Program-made: the position numbers and the translations under genes
Notes under the pieces: model-generated
The model's input: the letters and a program-made list of their open reading frames with translations, nothing else
Databases searched by the model: none
What the model was told of the DNA's origin: nothing
From: Plotosus lineatus
Lineage: Eukaryota > Chordata > Actinopteri > Siluriformes > Plotosidae
Direction: 5' to 3'
DNA: 64,000 nucleotides
Assembly: GCA_024760905.1 (NCBI GenBank)
Contig: CM045745.1
Location: forward strand, 18,722,782 to 18,786,781
In this document: one piece after another, positions 10,587-21,664 of the stretch
Position numbering within the stretch: position 1 is the stretch's first letter
How the letters are laid out: every line of letters starts with the position of its first letter

Positions 10587-10930
10587 GTGTTTTACTTCTG
10601 GTTGATCATTCACGCATGTAATATGATACATGGAGTTTTACTTCCGGATACAGAACTCACGGATTATCTCGGTTCGCAGGAGGGGCTGGAACCGAACCTA
10701 TATATATATATATATATATTCATTCACTGCATAGTGCGCCGTACTGCAGCATTACTTTTTCCTTCCTCTATCATATCAAGCAGTTCTACTTTTGCATGCA
10801 GCCTCATTACCTTTTTCTGGTGCTTAGATTCTTTACCAGAAGTCTGAGAAGATGCATGGCATTTGGGTGACATCCTAGAGCTTAACTGGTAATTAACCCC
10901 CCCACACCAAAAAAAAAAATGCACATTGAC
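10587..10930 (-). mobile_element. Tigger/pogo-like fragment with psq-type HTH
   Basis: On the minus strand a frame starting near 10873 reads MSPKCHASSQTSGKESKHQK, then KVMRLHAKVELLDMIEEGKS and NAAVRRTMQ. That is the psq-type helix-turn-helix at the N-terminus of Tigger/TIGD (CENP-B-like) transposases. A TA microsatellite (about 10700-10719) cuts off the rest. The far side carries GGTTCCAGCCCCTCCTGCGA, resembling a Tigger terminal region. The remaining transposase is absent. Confidence 0.65.
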
Positions 10931-11460
10931 AACTAGTGCGCGAATGAGAAAAAAGGGGCATATACATCATCTCAACCAATCAACAGGAGGGAGCAACAAA
11001 AGCTCTCCGCTTTTGGCTAAATTTGAAACACGTGCCAATTAGTTCCGGGTTTGTCGGCAACCCACGAGTATGTGGAGGCGCGAGTGCAAAACCACAACTG
11101 GTCAAGGGCCTATTGTATAGACAGTTCATGTGTGGAAAGTGCTGGGTACTAAAGAAACGATGGCTTAAAGCATAAAGGAGATCATATCTTTGCATCTCAT
11201 TAAAAAAGTAGAACACATCAAAAAATAAATAAAAAGGGAAAGACTCACAATATTCAAGAATTGTACAGTAAATCAATCCAACAGGCTTTCTGACTCAACA
11301 TAGTAACAATTTTACACCAGTCAACCGTTTTGCTCTGTGATGCAATAGGACAAGCAGGAAAAATCCAGTATCTCCAAGATAAAGGTGAACATATCACCAA
11401 CTATCATAGAGGGGTCAAACATACTTTTACTAATAAATCGATTTCTATCTTGTGCTTATG
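10931..11460. other. No gene recognised
   Basis: Probably contains the 5' flank or UTR of the Tigger fragment just to the left. No independent coding or terminal-repeat signal was found. Confidence 0.35.
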
Positions 11461-11462
11461 TT

Positions 11463-11640
11463 TAAATTTACAGCATTGGGCAGACGCCCTTATCCAGAGC
11501 ACCATACAGAAGTGTTCTAAAGTTGCTGTTCGTAAATACATTCTCATACTGGTTCACTGGCACACAGGCTAAGTACACCATCAGTCAAAACTCAGCTCTC
11601 GAGTTAATTGTGCATGCAAATATACTCACCGACTCATGCG
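11463..11640 (-). mobile_element. Repeat with SINE-D-like tail
   Basis: Starts with TTTACAGCATTGGGCAGACG CCCTTATCCAGAGC, the complement of the SINE-D tail. It then diverges to a CTGGTTCACTGGCACACAGG body, so it is a related but distinct element. The head is not recognisable. Confidence 0.45.
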
Positions 11641-11843
11641 CTTACTACGCACGGTCAAGTGAGAGACAGGAGCAATACTTTGCAGTGTGGTTTTGATCTA
11701 GGTGCTTATAGTTAGTGTGTGAAGATAGGTATGTTCTGGATCATGTGATGCTCGAGTCAAAAGTCAGAAGGCTCACATTGGTAAGGTGCATGATGGGAGG
11801 TGAAGTGTGAGTGCTGCCTTGAATGCAGGAAGCTGTGAAAGTC

Positions 11844-11845
<2 letters not shown>

Positions 11846-11896
<51 letters not shown>

Positions 11897-12075
11897 TAAA
11901 TTTAGCATTGGTAAATGCTTCATCCTGGTCAGGATAGAGTACACTGAATCCACAGCCTATCCTAAAAACACCTGGCACAAGATGGAAACAAATCCTGGAT
12001 GGGACTCAAGGCAACAAGTTCATCTCATCTCATCTCTCACACACAGACACTCACACGTACTCTCTTATCTGACAT
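11846..12075 (-). mobile_element. L2-type LINE 3' end fragment next to an (ATT)n tract
   Basis: 11846-11894 is an (ATT)n array. Next to it, 11905-12075 reads CATCCTGGTCAGGATAGAGT, CCACAGCCTATCC and ATCCTGGATGGGACTC, which is the reverse complement of the conserved L2 3' terminus. No ORF portion is present. Confidence 0.6.
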
Positions 12076-12079
12076 CATC

Positions 12080-13330
12080 ATTCTATTATCCAAAAACCGA
12101 AATACGATTTGTTTTCCTAATGCTGTGAAATATGGATCAAACTTTAAGGTGTGTTCCCCCCCTCCCCATTATGAGCATATTTCTGGAAACAAATTAACCC
12201 ATAATAACCATGACAATTAAGTAAGCAGAAAATATATTAAGAAATGCAAATGAAATACCGCCAGTCAAACATATCTCCAATAGTCATGGGCTGTGCAGTA
12301 TGTGAAGATGGACTTACTGGCCAAGGGGCGATATTTATAGCATATGGCTGTAATGAGAGTAGGAGGCAGGGGCAGTGTCAGCCTTTCTTGCCTTCTCACT
12401 GCCTCCAGCTCCCAGCTTCTCATTATGGAGGAAGTAAATCTCACTTAGCTTTAACGGAGCTATAAAAACTGCAGGCTTCTACAACTCAGATTTACATGCA
12501 CATGCACTCATATAAAGTCACCATAAACGATATAAACAAACAAACAAAATAAACAAATGAATAAAAATAACACTCCTTACATCAAATCACGTACACTTTA
12601 TGTAGATATATGTAAGGATAAACTTTAAAAAGTGATGGAAGTACATTTAACACAGACAACCCAGTTCCACCCACCAAAACAAGGGACAGAAAAATGAGAG
12701 TTTATTAAAATCTCATTGTGTGCTTTTGTACAAACTAACTGGCTTAAACACACATGCTGAATCACTGTAGTTGTGTAGAAGAGACACAAATAAGATAAGC
12801 AAAACAAATGCTGCCTGGCGGAGGCCTTCGTGGCTAATTCACTTATGGACAATGTCATGAAAAAGGGATTGCACTTAATTAAGCCTGTTTCCTGCAGCAC
12901 AGACTAGATCACATTACAGTCAGATCTGGTTAACGGAAAAATAGCAATTAATTGTGTCTGTCTGTAGTTCCCCATGCCCACACATTCATATTTTCGTAGT
13001 GTTAAACAAAGTTAATATAAAACTTTGGTACACTCACTAAAAGACAGTTAAGTGATGTAATATGTTGTGCAGCATATGTAAACATTGTGCACAATCTCCC
13101 TATTCTGTGGCTTTTATGATGATTAATCTCTCATAAACACGAACAATTTTAACAAGAATTACTTAAAATCAAGACAGAATTGTATTACTAACTATTCGAG
13201 AGTCAAGGGTCAAAGATAAAATCGTACAAATATGGTACTGCTGGGATTTAATATCATAATTGTAAAATCAGTAGTGTACAACGCTGAAAACTTCTATCCA
13301 CAATGGAATTTTTTCAATTTAAAAAGTTAA
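12080..13330. other. No gene or repeat recognised
   Basis: AT-rich unique-looking sequence; short open frames have no recognisable protein content. Confidence 0.5.
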
Positions 13331-13464
13331 ACTTCCCCCAGTGCAGCTAACTGGGTTATCAAAGGTCGCCACGTCTTTCACTGTCTATAGCAGGGGTCAC
13401 CAACATGGTGCCCGCGGACACCAGGTCGCCCACAAGGACAACATGAGTCGCCCACGAGCTTGTT

Positions 13465-14351
13465 CAGGGATCATGAACCTATGGCTCGTGAGCCAGACGT
13501 GGCGCTTTTGATGACTGCATCTGGCTCTCAGATAAATCAGGTGACCTTTCTTAACAGAATAACTAATGCATAATTTCGCTGTCCTTTAAATAAAAATACA
13601 GAAAAAAGCCATCAAATAAAACAAAAACATAAATAAATCTTACGCATTTCAATCTATACATCTATTTTCAATGCCACTTGTCACTGTGGCGCGCAGCAGA
13701 GAGCCAATCCTTTCTGTACTCCAGTGTGTGGGCGGGGCCGATACCTTGAAACTCTAATTTTATTGGATTATATGCAACAGCCTACGTGAGTTGTTTTTGG
13801 GTACAGAGGTAAATTTCCCTTGTTTTGATCAGCTCATGTGCAAGAAGCCAAGCAGAGCTGGCAAGCAAAACACAAATGGATAGAATGAAAAAACTTCAAC
13901 ACTCAGACCAGCTGATTGCCAAAACTTGGGACGCTCTTCCTGTCACATAAACACTGCAGCGTGAGTCAAGTCGTATTGACCATGTTTGGCTCCACATGCG
14001 CACACGAGGAGTCCTTCTCACACCTGAAAAGTATCAAGGCCAACGTGCGGTCACGTTTAACAAATGGAAGCCTAAACGCCTGCATGAAGCTGAACCTCAG
14101 CACGTATCAACCAGACGACAAAGCCATCAGCAACACCATGCAGCACCAGAAGTCACATTAATAGTAAGAAGTACTTTGCTTATTAACAAATAACTTCTTT
14201 GTAACAATATTGTTTAAAATAAATTCAGTTGTATTGTACTCTCAAATTATTGGTCTCAGTATTAAAAATATATTTGGCTCTCAGATGATTAGATTTTTTT
14301 TCTTTCTTTTTTTTTTTTGGCTCTCTTAGTCAAAAAGGTTCCTGACCCCTG
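13465..14351 (+). mobile_element. Inner hAT element, internally deleted
   Basis: Starts CAGGGATCATGAACCTATGG and ends with the complement of CAGGGGTCAGGAACCTTTTT. Secondary motifs GGCTCTCAGAT occur near both ends. It retains a transposase C-terminus (separate entry). No clear 8-bp duplication was found at the junctions (AGCTTGTT against GCATAGAT), so the exact limits are less certain than those of the outer element. Confidence 0.7.
13970..14161 (+). pseudogene. hAT transposase C-terminus (dimerisation region)
   Basis: The frame gives LTMFGSTCAHEESFSHLKSI, then RSRLTNGSLNACMKLNLSTY and a terminal MQHQKSH stop. The FGST..CE.FS..K...RSRLT...L pattern is the conserved hAT C-terminal dimerisation segment of Charlie-like transposases. 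The catalytic core and N-terminal BED finger are absent, so it cannot transpose. Confidence 0.75.
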
Positions 14352-14709
14352 GCATAGATGAATATCATTAATTATTAATAATAACATATAATTAAAGATA
14401 AATTGAGCAAATTTGTTATGTCACAAGTGTGTATCGGCCTGGTAGCCCTTCGCATTAATTGGTACCCAAGAAGTAGCTCTCAGTTTTAAAAAGGTTGGTG
14501 ACCCCTGGTGATGGTGTGAAGCATGGAAAAGAACCATTGCTGACTTCCATCAAGAGTAAGCTGCATAGCTGAGTAAGCAGTGTGTTTCGGCCTTGTGATG
14601 GCCTGGCGAACTGTCCAGGGTGTACTCTGCCCTCACCCGGAGTCAGCTGAGATGGACGCTAGCCTCCCCATGACCCTAAATAGGATTCAGTGGCTCAGAA
14701 TGAATAAAG

Positions 14710-15004
14710 TTAAACATCAAATGCTATTCAAAAGTTTGATTATAATATGAAAAAGTCATTGCTTCAATGATCACACCTTCAGGGATATTTAATTTTGGCA
14801 CTGATGTCTAAATAAATAAATAATTAAAATAATTAAAAAAAAAAAAAAATCACGGCTTGTCAAGAATTCCACTCCTTAAGGAAGGCAGAGTGTTCTGGGA
14901 CATGCACCTGTGTGCATTTTAGCAGTATTTTGAACCCCTCTACATGTTAATCCAATAATTTATCATCAATCATCTTCACTGTCATTGTATATATGCATAT
15001 ACAT
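14710..15004. other. No feature recognised
   Basis: Contains a TAAA/A-rich stretch near 14810-14850 and sequence without an identifiable family. Confidence 0.4.
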
Positions 15005-16072
15005 ACACACCTTTAAATAGGCAATGGACAGAAAGGGATGTTATTGTAATTCAACCACTTAAGTTTACACATCAAGCAAAAGATATGAACAAAAATGTGT
15101 ATTTCAATGGGGGGGTGACACCCTCCTCCCTCATAGCTAGTGTTAACCCCTTTGGCTGAAATAACTTCAGTGAGACACTTCTGGTAGTCATCTACCAGTC
15201 TCTCACATCGACCTGAGGAAAGTTTGCCCCAGTGCTTAACGCAGAATTCTTTCAACTTTGAGATGTTTGAGGGGTTTCTTGCATGCACAGCATGTTTGAA
15301 TTCACCCCAGAGCATCTCAATGGGATAAAGATCCAGGCTTTGACTGGGTCATTCCAGGACTCTCCACTTCTAAATCCTTGGTAGATTTACTGGTATGTTT
15401 TGGGTCATTGTTATTTTGAAGTGTCCAGTTCTGCTTCAGTTCATTTATTTATTTCTTTATTTTTACAGATACAATTCCTCAAGCCCCATCTGGTACACAG
15501 TAGAATTCTTGGTGGATTCTAATATGGTGAGGTGGCCAGATTCTACTGCAGTAAAGCATCCCCAAACCATGACACTTCCACCCATAAGAGTCACAGTTGG
15601 TATGAGGTTCTTATTCATATCCCTGGAATGCTGTATGTGGAATGCTTGGTTTCTGCCAAACATATATTTTGTTCTGGTGTCCAAATAATTCATCTTTTGA
15701 CTCATCTGTTGAAAAAAAAATATTCCAGAAGGCATGGTCTTTGTCTATTCTCTCTCTGCCAAGCTTCAGTCTGACCTTAATGTTCTTCATAGAGAGCAAA
15801 GGTTTCCGACTTGCAGATTTCCCATGAAGGTCAAACTTGTGCAGTCTTTTCCTGATAGTAGAGCCATGTGCTTTTAAATCGACAGTAGTGAGAGCCTGCT
15901 GTAGCTCTCGTGATGATATTTTAGGACTTTTTGATGACTTCTTTTATCATCTGGCGGTCTACTCTGGGGGTGTAATTGCTTGGGTGGCCAGAACTGGGCA
16001 TGGTGGCAATTGTTTTGAATTTCCTCCATTTGTAAACAATTTCCCGCATGGTGAAGTGGCTGATGTCAAATT
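15005..16072 (-). pseudogene. Tc1-like transposase, multiply disrupted
   Basis: Minus strand, N to C: DISHFTMREIVYKWRKF (second HTH), DRQMIKEVIKKS, FFSTDESKDELFGH (first catalytic Asp), PTVTLMGGSVMVWGCFTAVE, a block read as NNDPKHTSKSTKD (second Asp), then LWGEFKHAVHARNPSN (downstream of the position of the third acidic residue) and CVKHWGKLSSGRCERLVDDY. These motifs are spread over all three minus frames with several stops. The first HTH and the 5' inverted repeat are missing because Tigger sequence starts at about 16073. Confidence 0.75.
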
Positions 16073-16465
16073 CTTTACTCCTTTGCATTTTCACTCAACC
16101 GCTTTTCACTTTCTTGGGGTCCAGGATGGATAACGAAATATAATGCCGCAATGATCACTCTCATAAAAACTCAAGAGCCAACAGTCCTGTTCAACTCTCC
16201 TTCACGAACAAACAGGAAGTGACAAACAGGAAGTATGGGTACAGGAATGGGTACAGTTCAGCTCCCTTCTGGCCAATGGGAGGCCAGCGGGAGGATGTTG
16301 GGAGACAGCCAATGAGAGAGCAACTTGCGCATTGTTTGAATGGCGCGTTTGGCGCTTTTCGTAAGAAGAGGTTGTTTCGTATACAGAGGACGAATATTTA
16401 GGAAAATGTTTTTCGTAACCTGGATGTTTTGTATTCAGAGGTTTTCGTAAGTAGAGGGCCGACTG
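16073..16465 (-). mobile_element. Tigger-like 5' end fused to Tc1
   Basis: The terminal repeat ends GTAGAGGGCCGACTG at 16465, followed by TA. Inside is the same 5' UTR as the copies at 26222 and 58398, with CCAATGGGAGGCCAGCGGG and AACAGGAAGTATGGGTAC. The start codon position reads CTG instead of ATG. About 85 nt of the helix-turn-helix coding region is missing between two GAAAGTG direct repeats, then about 30 nt of Tigger coding sequence remains before Tc1 sequence begins. Confidence 0.75.
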
Positions 16466-16752
16466 TAAATACATTTTAATAGCAAACCAGTTTTATATGA
16501 AAAGCAATTTTAATAGTAAATGTTGTCTTTCGGGAAAAATATAATGGTGATATAAGAAAGATTAAGAGGAATCACACCGAAAAGGGAAATATCTTTGTAT
16601 GGATGACTCCAGAGAGCGGGATAGCGGGGACATCTGTTTTTCAGCTGTCCATTTTTGGTGAGTCTATTCACTGCAAACTCTGATTCCTGTTTTTGGATTT
16701 TCGAAGTGGATCCTAATGTGGTCTTCTGCTGCTGTTATGGGTCTATCTAAAG

Positions 16753-17331
16753 CAGTGGTTCCCAACCTGGGTTCGATTGAACCCTAGGGGTTCGGTGAGT
16801 CGGTCTCAGGGGTTCGGCGGAGCCTCTGCCACGGAGGTCAGGACACACCTGACTCATCATGTCAATTAGTGATGACACGCCCCGCTTGGCCATCACTGGC
16901 TGCAGATGATCACATTACATTGCTTGGCCAATCAGTGCCGTGGGGAATTTAGCCCGCTCAGTAGTCAATGTGTGAAGTCGTGAGATTTTTCTTCGGAATA
17001 TTTTAATCCATACTAACTATGTCAAGCAAATAAAGAAAGTGGTTGGACGAATATGTACAACATGGATTCACATGCATCACGGAACGTGATGGGACTCAGC
17101 ATCCTATCTGAATGATTTGCAATATCAAGTTGAGCAACTCGTCTCGCACCGGCCAAAACTAAAGGAATACTTCGTGAAACTGCATGGAGATGGGGAACAC
17201 AAGAACACAACAGTACCTATGTCTTGAATTTGTAAAAAATCATATTTTTATTTTTCACTGATGAAGGGTTCGGTGAATGTGCATATGAAACTGGTGGGGT
17301 TCGGTACCTCCAGCAAGGTTAAGAACCACTG
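16753..17331 (+). mobile_element. hAT element with perfect 8-bp target duplication
   Basis: Terminal sequence CAGTGGTTCCCAACCTGGG at the left, and AAGGTTAAGAACCACTG at the right. The flanking octamer ATCTAAAG is identical on both sides (16745-16752 and 17332-17339). It encodes only an N-terminal BED-finger remnant, so it is non-autonomous. Confidence 0.85.
17020..17230 (+). pseudogene. BED-type zinc-finger remnant of a hAT transposase
   Basis: The frames read KWLDEYVQHGFTCITERDGT and then MICNIKLSNSS, shifting to PAKLKEYFVKLHGDGEHKNT. This is the Cys-X2-Cys ... Leu-X2-His BED pattern of SCAND3/ZBED-like transposases. A stop lies just after the initiating segment, and the finger is split by a frameshift. 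Confidence 0.65.
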
Positions 17332-17339
17332 ATCTAAAG

Positions 17340-17542
17340 TGTTGACATGCTGTATTTTCTACGATGTTGTCCTACGTTTTGTGGCGGTAAAGAGTGGATA
17401 TTTGAGTGATTGTAGACATTGTTGACTAAAACAAGTCTAGTCATTCGAGTCTTACCTCCTCGTTTAACATACCAGCTGGCAGAACTGCAACACACCGGGT
17501 TGTTTGTGTTGCACCATTCTTTGCTACCTTTAAAAGCTGCCG

Positions 17543-17582
<40 letters not shown>

Positions 17583-18039
17583 GATTATTAATTTCTTCAA
17601 TATTTAAACCAGCGTATCGATTGCACCGAGCATGGTAAGGACAGGTTACTGAGATCAGGAAGGTTTTTCCCTCCGATCATATGCACTGTGCTGCTGTCTG
17701 AATAAATGAATTTAGTGTATACTGAAGTACTTGGGCAAGATTTAGTCAGTTATTTTAAGATAATGGATAATATCCACCGAACAAATTTGGATTAATGGCT
17801 GAATTAAAATGGCAGACCAAAAATGCATGGTTTGCCATGGTCTCTGATCCAAAAATCCTATAAATAAATAAATAAATAAATAAATAATACAAAAATAGAA
17901 ATAAAAATATACTACTCAAAAAGAATATGAAGAAATTTATGCAGTGAGGATTTTGCCTTTTGTCATGCCATATCTGAATCTTTGATTGGGGTCATGGGGA
18001 GACTGGAGCAGCTCTATATAGATGCATAGATAAATGGAT
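17340..18039. other. No gene; poly-A run and (TAAA)n
   Basis: A run of about 34 A at 17547-17580 and a (TAAA)n tract at about 17858-17886. The rest has no recognisable family. Confidence 0.5.
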
Positions 18040-18200
18040 AAAGAGTAGGCTGCATAGCCGTCAGCATGTTTCTGCCTTGCGATGGCCTGGCGAGCTGTCC
18101 AGGGTGTACTATGCCTTTGCCCAGAGTCAACTGAGATAGGCGCCAGCATCCCCACAACCCTAATTAGGATTAAGCAGTTTAGAAAATGAATGAAAGATAA
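18036..18200 (+). mobile_element. SINE-A 3' part, L2-like tail
   Basis: AGAGTAGGCTGCATAGCCGT, CTGTCCAGGGTGTACTATGC and TTAGGATTAAGCAGTTTAGA. Head absent. Confidence 0.75.
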
Positions 18201-18280
18201 ATGGATAGATGTCTATTTGAAGTGTTAGAATTAGCATTGCATCAGAATTTTTTTTTTTTTTTGGAAAATAGAATAAAAAG

Positions 18281-18424
18281 GGCAGTGGTGGCCTAGTGGT
18301 ACAGGGCGCTGGATCACTGATTCAAAAGTTGGGGGTTTGAGTCCCACCCTCCACAAGGATTAATAAATAGGTACTGGTTTCACTGTGGTTAGAATGTTCT
18401 CCCAGCAAGAAGTATCCCACCTAT

Positions 18425-18504
<80 letters not shown>

Positions 18505-18590
18505 CCACCACCACCACCACTACCGCCACCACCACCACCTGATCCTAATTAGCAGTAAGTGGCTTAGAAAATGAGTGAATAAGTTTCATA
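18281..18590 (+). mobile_element. SINE-A with microsatellite-replaced body
   Basis: The head is complete (TGGCCTAGTGGTACAGGGCG and GGGGGTTTGAGTCCCACC). The body is then lost and replaced by (CA)n at 18425-18502 and (CCA)n at 18503-18540, before a short tail CTGATCCTAATTAGCAGTAA. The microsatellites appear to have grown inside the SINE. Confidence 0.65.
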
Positions 18591-18754
18591 AGTAGTAGGT
18601 TCTTCTACTGAATTCACTTCTGTACACAGACAGTGATCGATCCTGGACTCACTGCCACATAATTTATTCTTTCCAAGCGTGACAGAGTCACAGGTATCCT
18701 TAAAGCAGCTGGTGAGTGTACACAAAGTTTTGGGTAATTAGAACGATTTGGGTT

Positions 18755-18959
18755 CAGCTTGGTGGTGTACTGGTTAGCATATCCAGCTCACAGAAAGAAA
18801 GTTCTGGGTTCAAGTCCCCGGCTCAGGCCTTTCCGTATAATGTATAATTATAATGCACATGTTTGAATGGGTTTCCTTCAGGTACCTTGGATTCATCCCA
18901 CAGTACAAAAAGATGCACAATGGGCTAACAGACAGGTGGCCGTTGAAAATTGCTTCCAG

Positions 18960-19020
<61 letters not shown>

Positions 19021-19130
19021 GGGTTGATGATGTGTTCAGGGTGTATGCCACCTTTGTCCAGTGTCTGCTAAGATAGGCTCTTGCCTCATGTCAACTGTAA
19101 TAAGAGTGAGGTGTTGGGAAAATAAGTGAG
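18755..19130 (+). mobile_element. SINE-B with internal (TG)n
   Basis: Head CTTGGTGGTGTACTGGTTAG and B box GGGTTCAAGTCCCCGG, then the decayed GGGTTTCCTTCAGGTACCTT body. (TG)n at 18962-19019, then tail GATGTGTTCAGGGTGTATGC. Confidence 0.7.
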
Positions 19131-19155
19131 TGGTTCAACATGACGCTCATTAAGA

Positions 19156-19541
19156 TAATACCCCCATTTCACTGGACTACGGCATGCAAGGATCGTAGCA
19201 TGGTGCGGAACGCAGTCTATGGAAGAGCTTTGGCATTTTTACATGGAAAATGGGTGAAAATCCTCTGGAAAAGTGGAAATTTTTACACTTTCGGAGCGTT
19301 CACAGCATGTGCGGAACAGGTACGCCAAAGTGACCCCATGGAACACGCACAGATTTTTTTTTTTCTATTCACGGAATATTTTGGCCTCCCGGAAGCATAC
19401 GGAAGTGGAGGTAGACTTGAGGAATAACTACGGAATCACACGGAATGACACGGAAGATAATGGAATAATTGCGGAACGTTTGCGGATGACGACCCCTTTG
19501 CTGTCGTAAGTCTGCCGTGCTCCAGTGAAATGGGGGTATTA
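19156..19541. mobile_element. 386-bp MITE, TIR TAATACCCCCATTTCACTGG, with CGGAA words
   Basis: The first 21 bases are exactly inverted at the end. The interior carries at least eight copies of CGGAA or ACGGAA on the plus strand (for example around 19390-19485). No ORF. Superfamily not assigned: the flanks allow a TA or a TAA-like duplication but do not decide. Confidence 0.75.
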
Positions 19542-19544
19542 CAG

Positions 19545-20455
19545 TTCATCTTCTCATACAACTTTACACCTTCTACCTAACAATGCTTTTTAATCAAAGT
19601 AAATGTTTTCATACCAAGTACTAGGATTGCTGCTGCTCTTTTCCATCTTAAACTACCCCACACATCTTTATTTTACTCACAGATATGTGCATCGTTTAGG
19701 TATTAAACTGAATCAAACCGCTTGCTGAACTGTTTTTCAATACCCCGTGAATGGCGATTAGCAGTGAGTCGCAAGTGACCCCCACCCCTCTCTCTTTTAA
19801 ACACTTAGATGTAAAAACAAAACGAGACAAAGAATGGATGTAGTGGGAAACAACAGAATCTGACATATGGAGAATCACCACTGTTACTTCATACAGTGAA
19901 AATTAAAAGATCCCATCTGTGCAATAGGGAAGCGATAAAGCAGCCCATATTTCGTCCTCTGCTTAGAAGAGCAGTCCTGGCATTGGGCTGTTCTCAAATC
20001 CTGCGACACTGCACTACAGCGTCCACCCATCCATCTGTCCATCTCACAAAACCATTCACCCATTACAACTTTAATCAGTGCTTAAAATCTCTAACTGGGT
20101 ATATATGCATCGTAAATAACAATTCAAAAAGGTCTAATAAGCATTTTGACATTACACTGACAAACCAGCAGAGGGAATTCTGATTGATATGTTATTGATG
20201 TTGAATTCTCAGCAGTACCTGAATCATGTCAGTGAATCTTTGTGTAAAGGTGGATTGTTTCAAAAGTTACAGTTCTTATTTTTCCCCCACTCGTAAGACC
20301 AATTAAATATAGTTATGACATTCCTACGTTTTATTTTGCCAAAGCTTTTTTTTTTTTTGCTTTTCATGGCCTCCACCCAAGTGTCTTTTCTGAGGTCATC
20401 ATTTTCTTTAATTGACGTTATTTTCCTCTATTAGGTCTAAACCATATACTTTATG
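19545..20455. other. No gene or repeat recognised
   Basis: Unique-looking sequence; T run near 20348. No supportable exon. Confidence 0.45.
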
Positions 20456-20458
20456 TTT

Positions 20459-20750
20459 GAGTTGCACCCTCCACAAGGTTGTCACCCCCCCCCCCCGCGC
20501 CCCTGTCCCCAGTGGAGCTATCTGGGTTATCAAAGGCCAGCCATGTCTCTCACTGTCTATGGTCTGAGCTTCAAGTAAAAGAACCATTGCTGACTTTCGA
20601 CAAAAGTAGCTGCAAGGCCGTCAGCTTGTTTCCACCCTGTCAGGGCCTGGCAAGCTATCCAGGGTGGACTCTGCACTCGAACATAGTCGGCTGGGATGGG
20701 TGCCAGCCTCCCCATGACCCTAATTAAGCGGTTACAGAAAATTAACTGAA
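20459..20750 (+). mobile_element. SINE-A, head truncated, L2-like tail
   Basis: Starts at TGAGTTGCACCCTCCACAAG (just after the B box), with a long C run. Then TATCTGGGTTATCAAAGGCC, AAAGAACCATTGCTGAC and the tail CTATCCAGGGTGGACTCTGC. Confidence 0.8.
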
Positions 20751-20759
20751 TATATACTA

Positions 20760-21660
20760 ATTTATGAAACACAACAGCTTGACAAGGTCACTGTAAAACT
20801 TTAACAAAATAAAAAAAAAAAAAAAAGGGAACTTTTGAGGATTTGTCATCAAATAAGAGTCTCATTAGCTTTGTAGAGATTAATTATTACTAATGCAGTT
20901 AATTTTACTTTAAGTACTTAAAATTCACAAGCAAATTAACAGATGAAGAATAAATGTTGATAAATGAAGATATGCCATTCTTCAAGGAGATTAAATTTTA
21001 TGGGATATATAAGGCTTATCCATTAACATTTATGGGATATACAAGGCTTATTTTCAATATAGATGGTGGGAAATTATTTAGTATTAATGTGTGTGACAAC
21101 TGATTTGGCAGGAATATTTCTAATGATACTAGAAAAAAAAAAATAAAATAAATAAAAATAATACTACTACTAATAATAATAATAATAATAATTAAAAAAA
21201 ATAAAATTAGTCTAATGGAGTTTTGTGTCTGTGTAAAATGTACAATATAATATTAATTACCCATCAATTACCAGGAAAAAAAAAAAGTAATTCTCTTCTC
21301 TAATCTCTCACTCCATATTTGAGTTATTGTTTGTTTAATCTACTTTGTTTCTGTTTTAATTCTGTCATTGATTCATCCTTTTTCTTTGCCTGATCTGTTC
21401 TCCTGTTCTCAGTCGACCTTAGTAATTAAGCTATGCATATGTATTTGCCGTCTAATAAATTAAATTAATTAGTATTGTTTTGCTTTTTTTTTGTTGTTGT
21501 TGTTAAATTACTCATCATAAAGAACTGGATTTCAAGCCTTATTTTGAGACTGAATGATTCTTATTTATTTTATTTGCTTTTCTTATGTGACAGTAATGTG
21601 TGATGGCAATGTGGACAGATGCAAAAATGTAGAAAATATATGTTTATAAATATAGCACAT
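20760..21660. other. No gene; AT-rich, small tandem duplication and (ATA)n
   Basis: TTTATGGGATATATAAGGCT is repeated 35-40 bp downstream (about 20997-21050). A short (ATA/TAA)n tract lies near 21160-21192. Nothing else identifiable. Confidence 0.45.
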
Positions 21661-21664
21661 GGAT

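Larger units (their letters stand above)
13391..14507. mobile_element. Outer hAT element (TIR CAGGGGTCACCAAC)
   Basis: Left end CAGGGGTCACCAACATGGTG, right end complement CAGGGGTCACCAACCTTTTT. Left flanking octamer GTCTATAG; the right flank begins GT-GATGG, a degraded 8-bp duplication of the SINE target. Internal remnants such as GGTAGCCCTTCGCATTAATT belong to it. It is itself split by a second hAT. Confidence 0.8.
13334..14706 (+). mobile_element. SINE-A split by a hAT element
   Basis: The first part (13334-13390) reads CCCCAGTGCAGCTAACTGGG to CACTGTCTATAG. The second (14508-14706) resumes with ATGGTGTGAAGCATGGAAAA and carries the L2-like tail. Joined across the insertion, the two parts match the uninterrupted copies, which show CTGTCTATGGTGTGAGGCAT. 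Confidence 0.85.
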
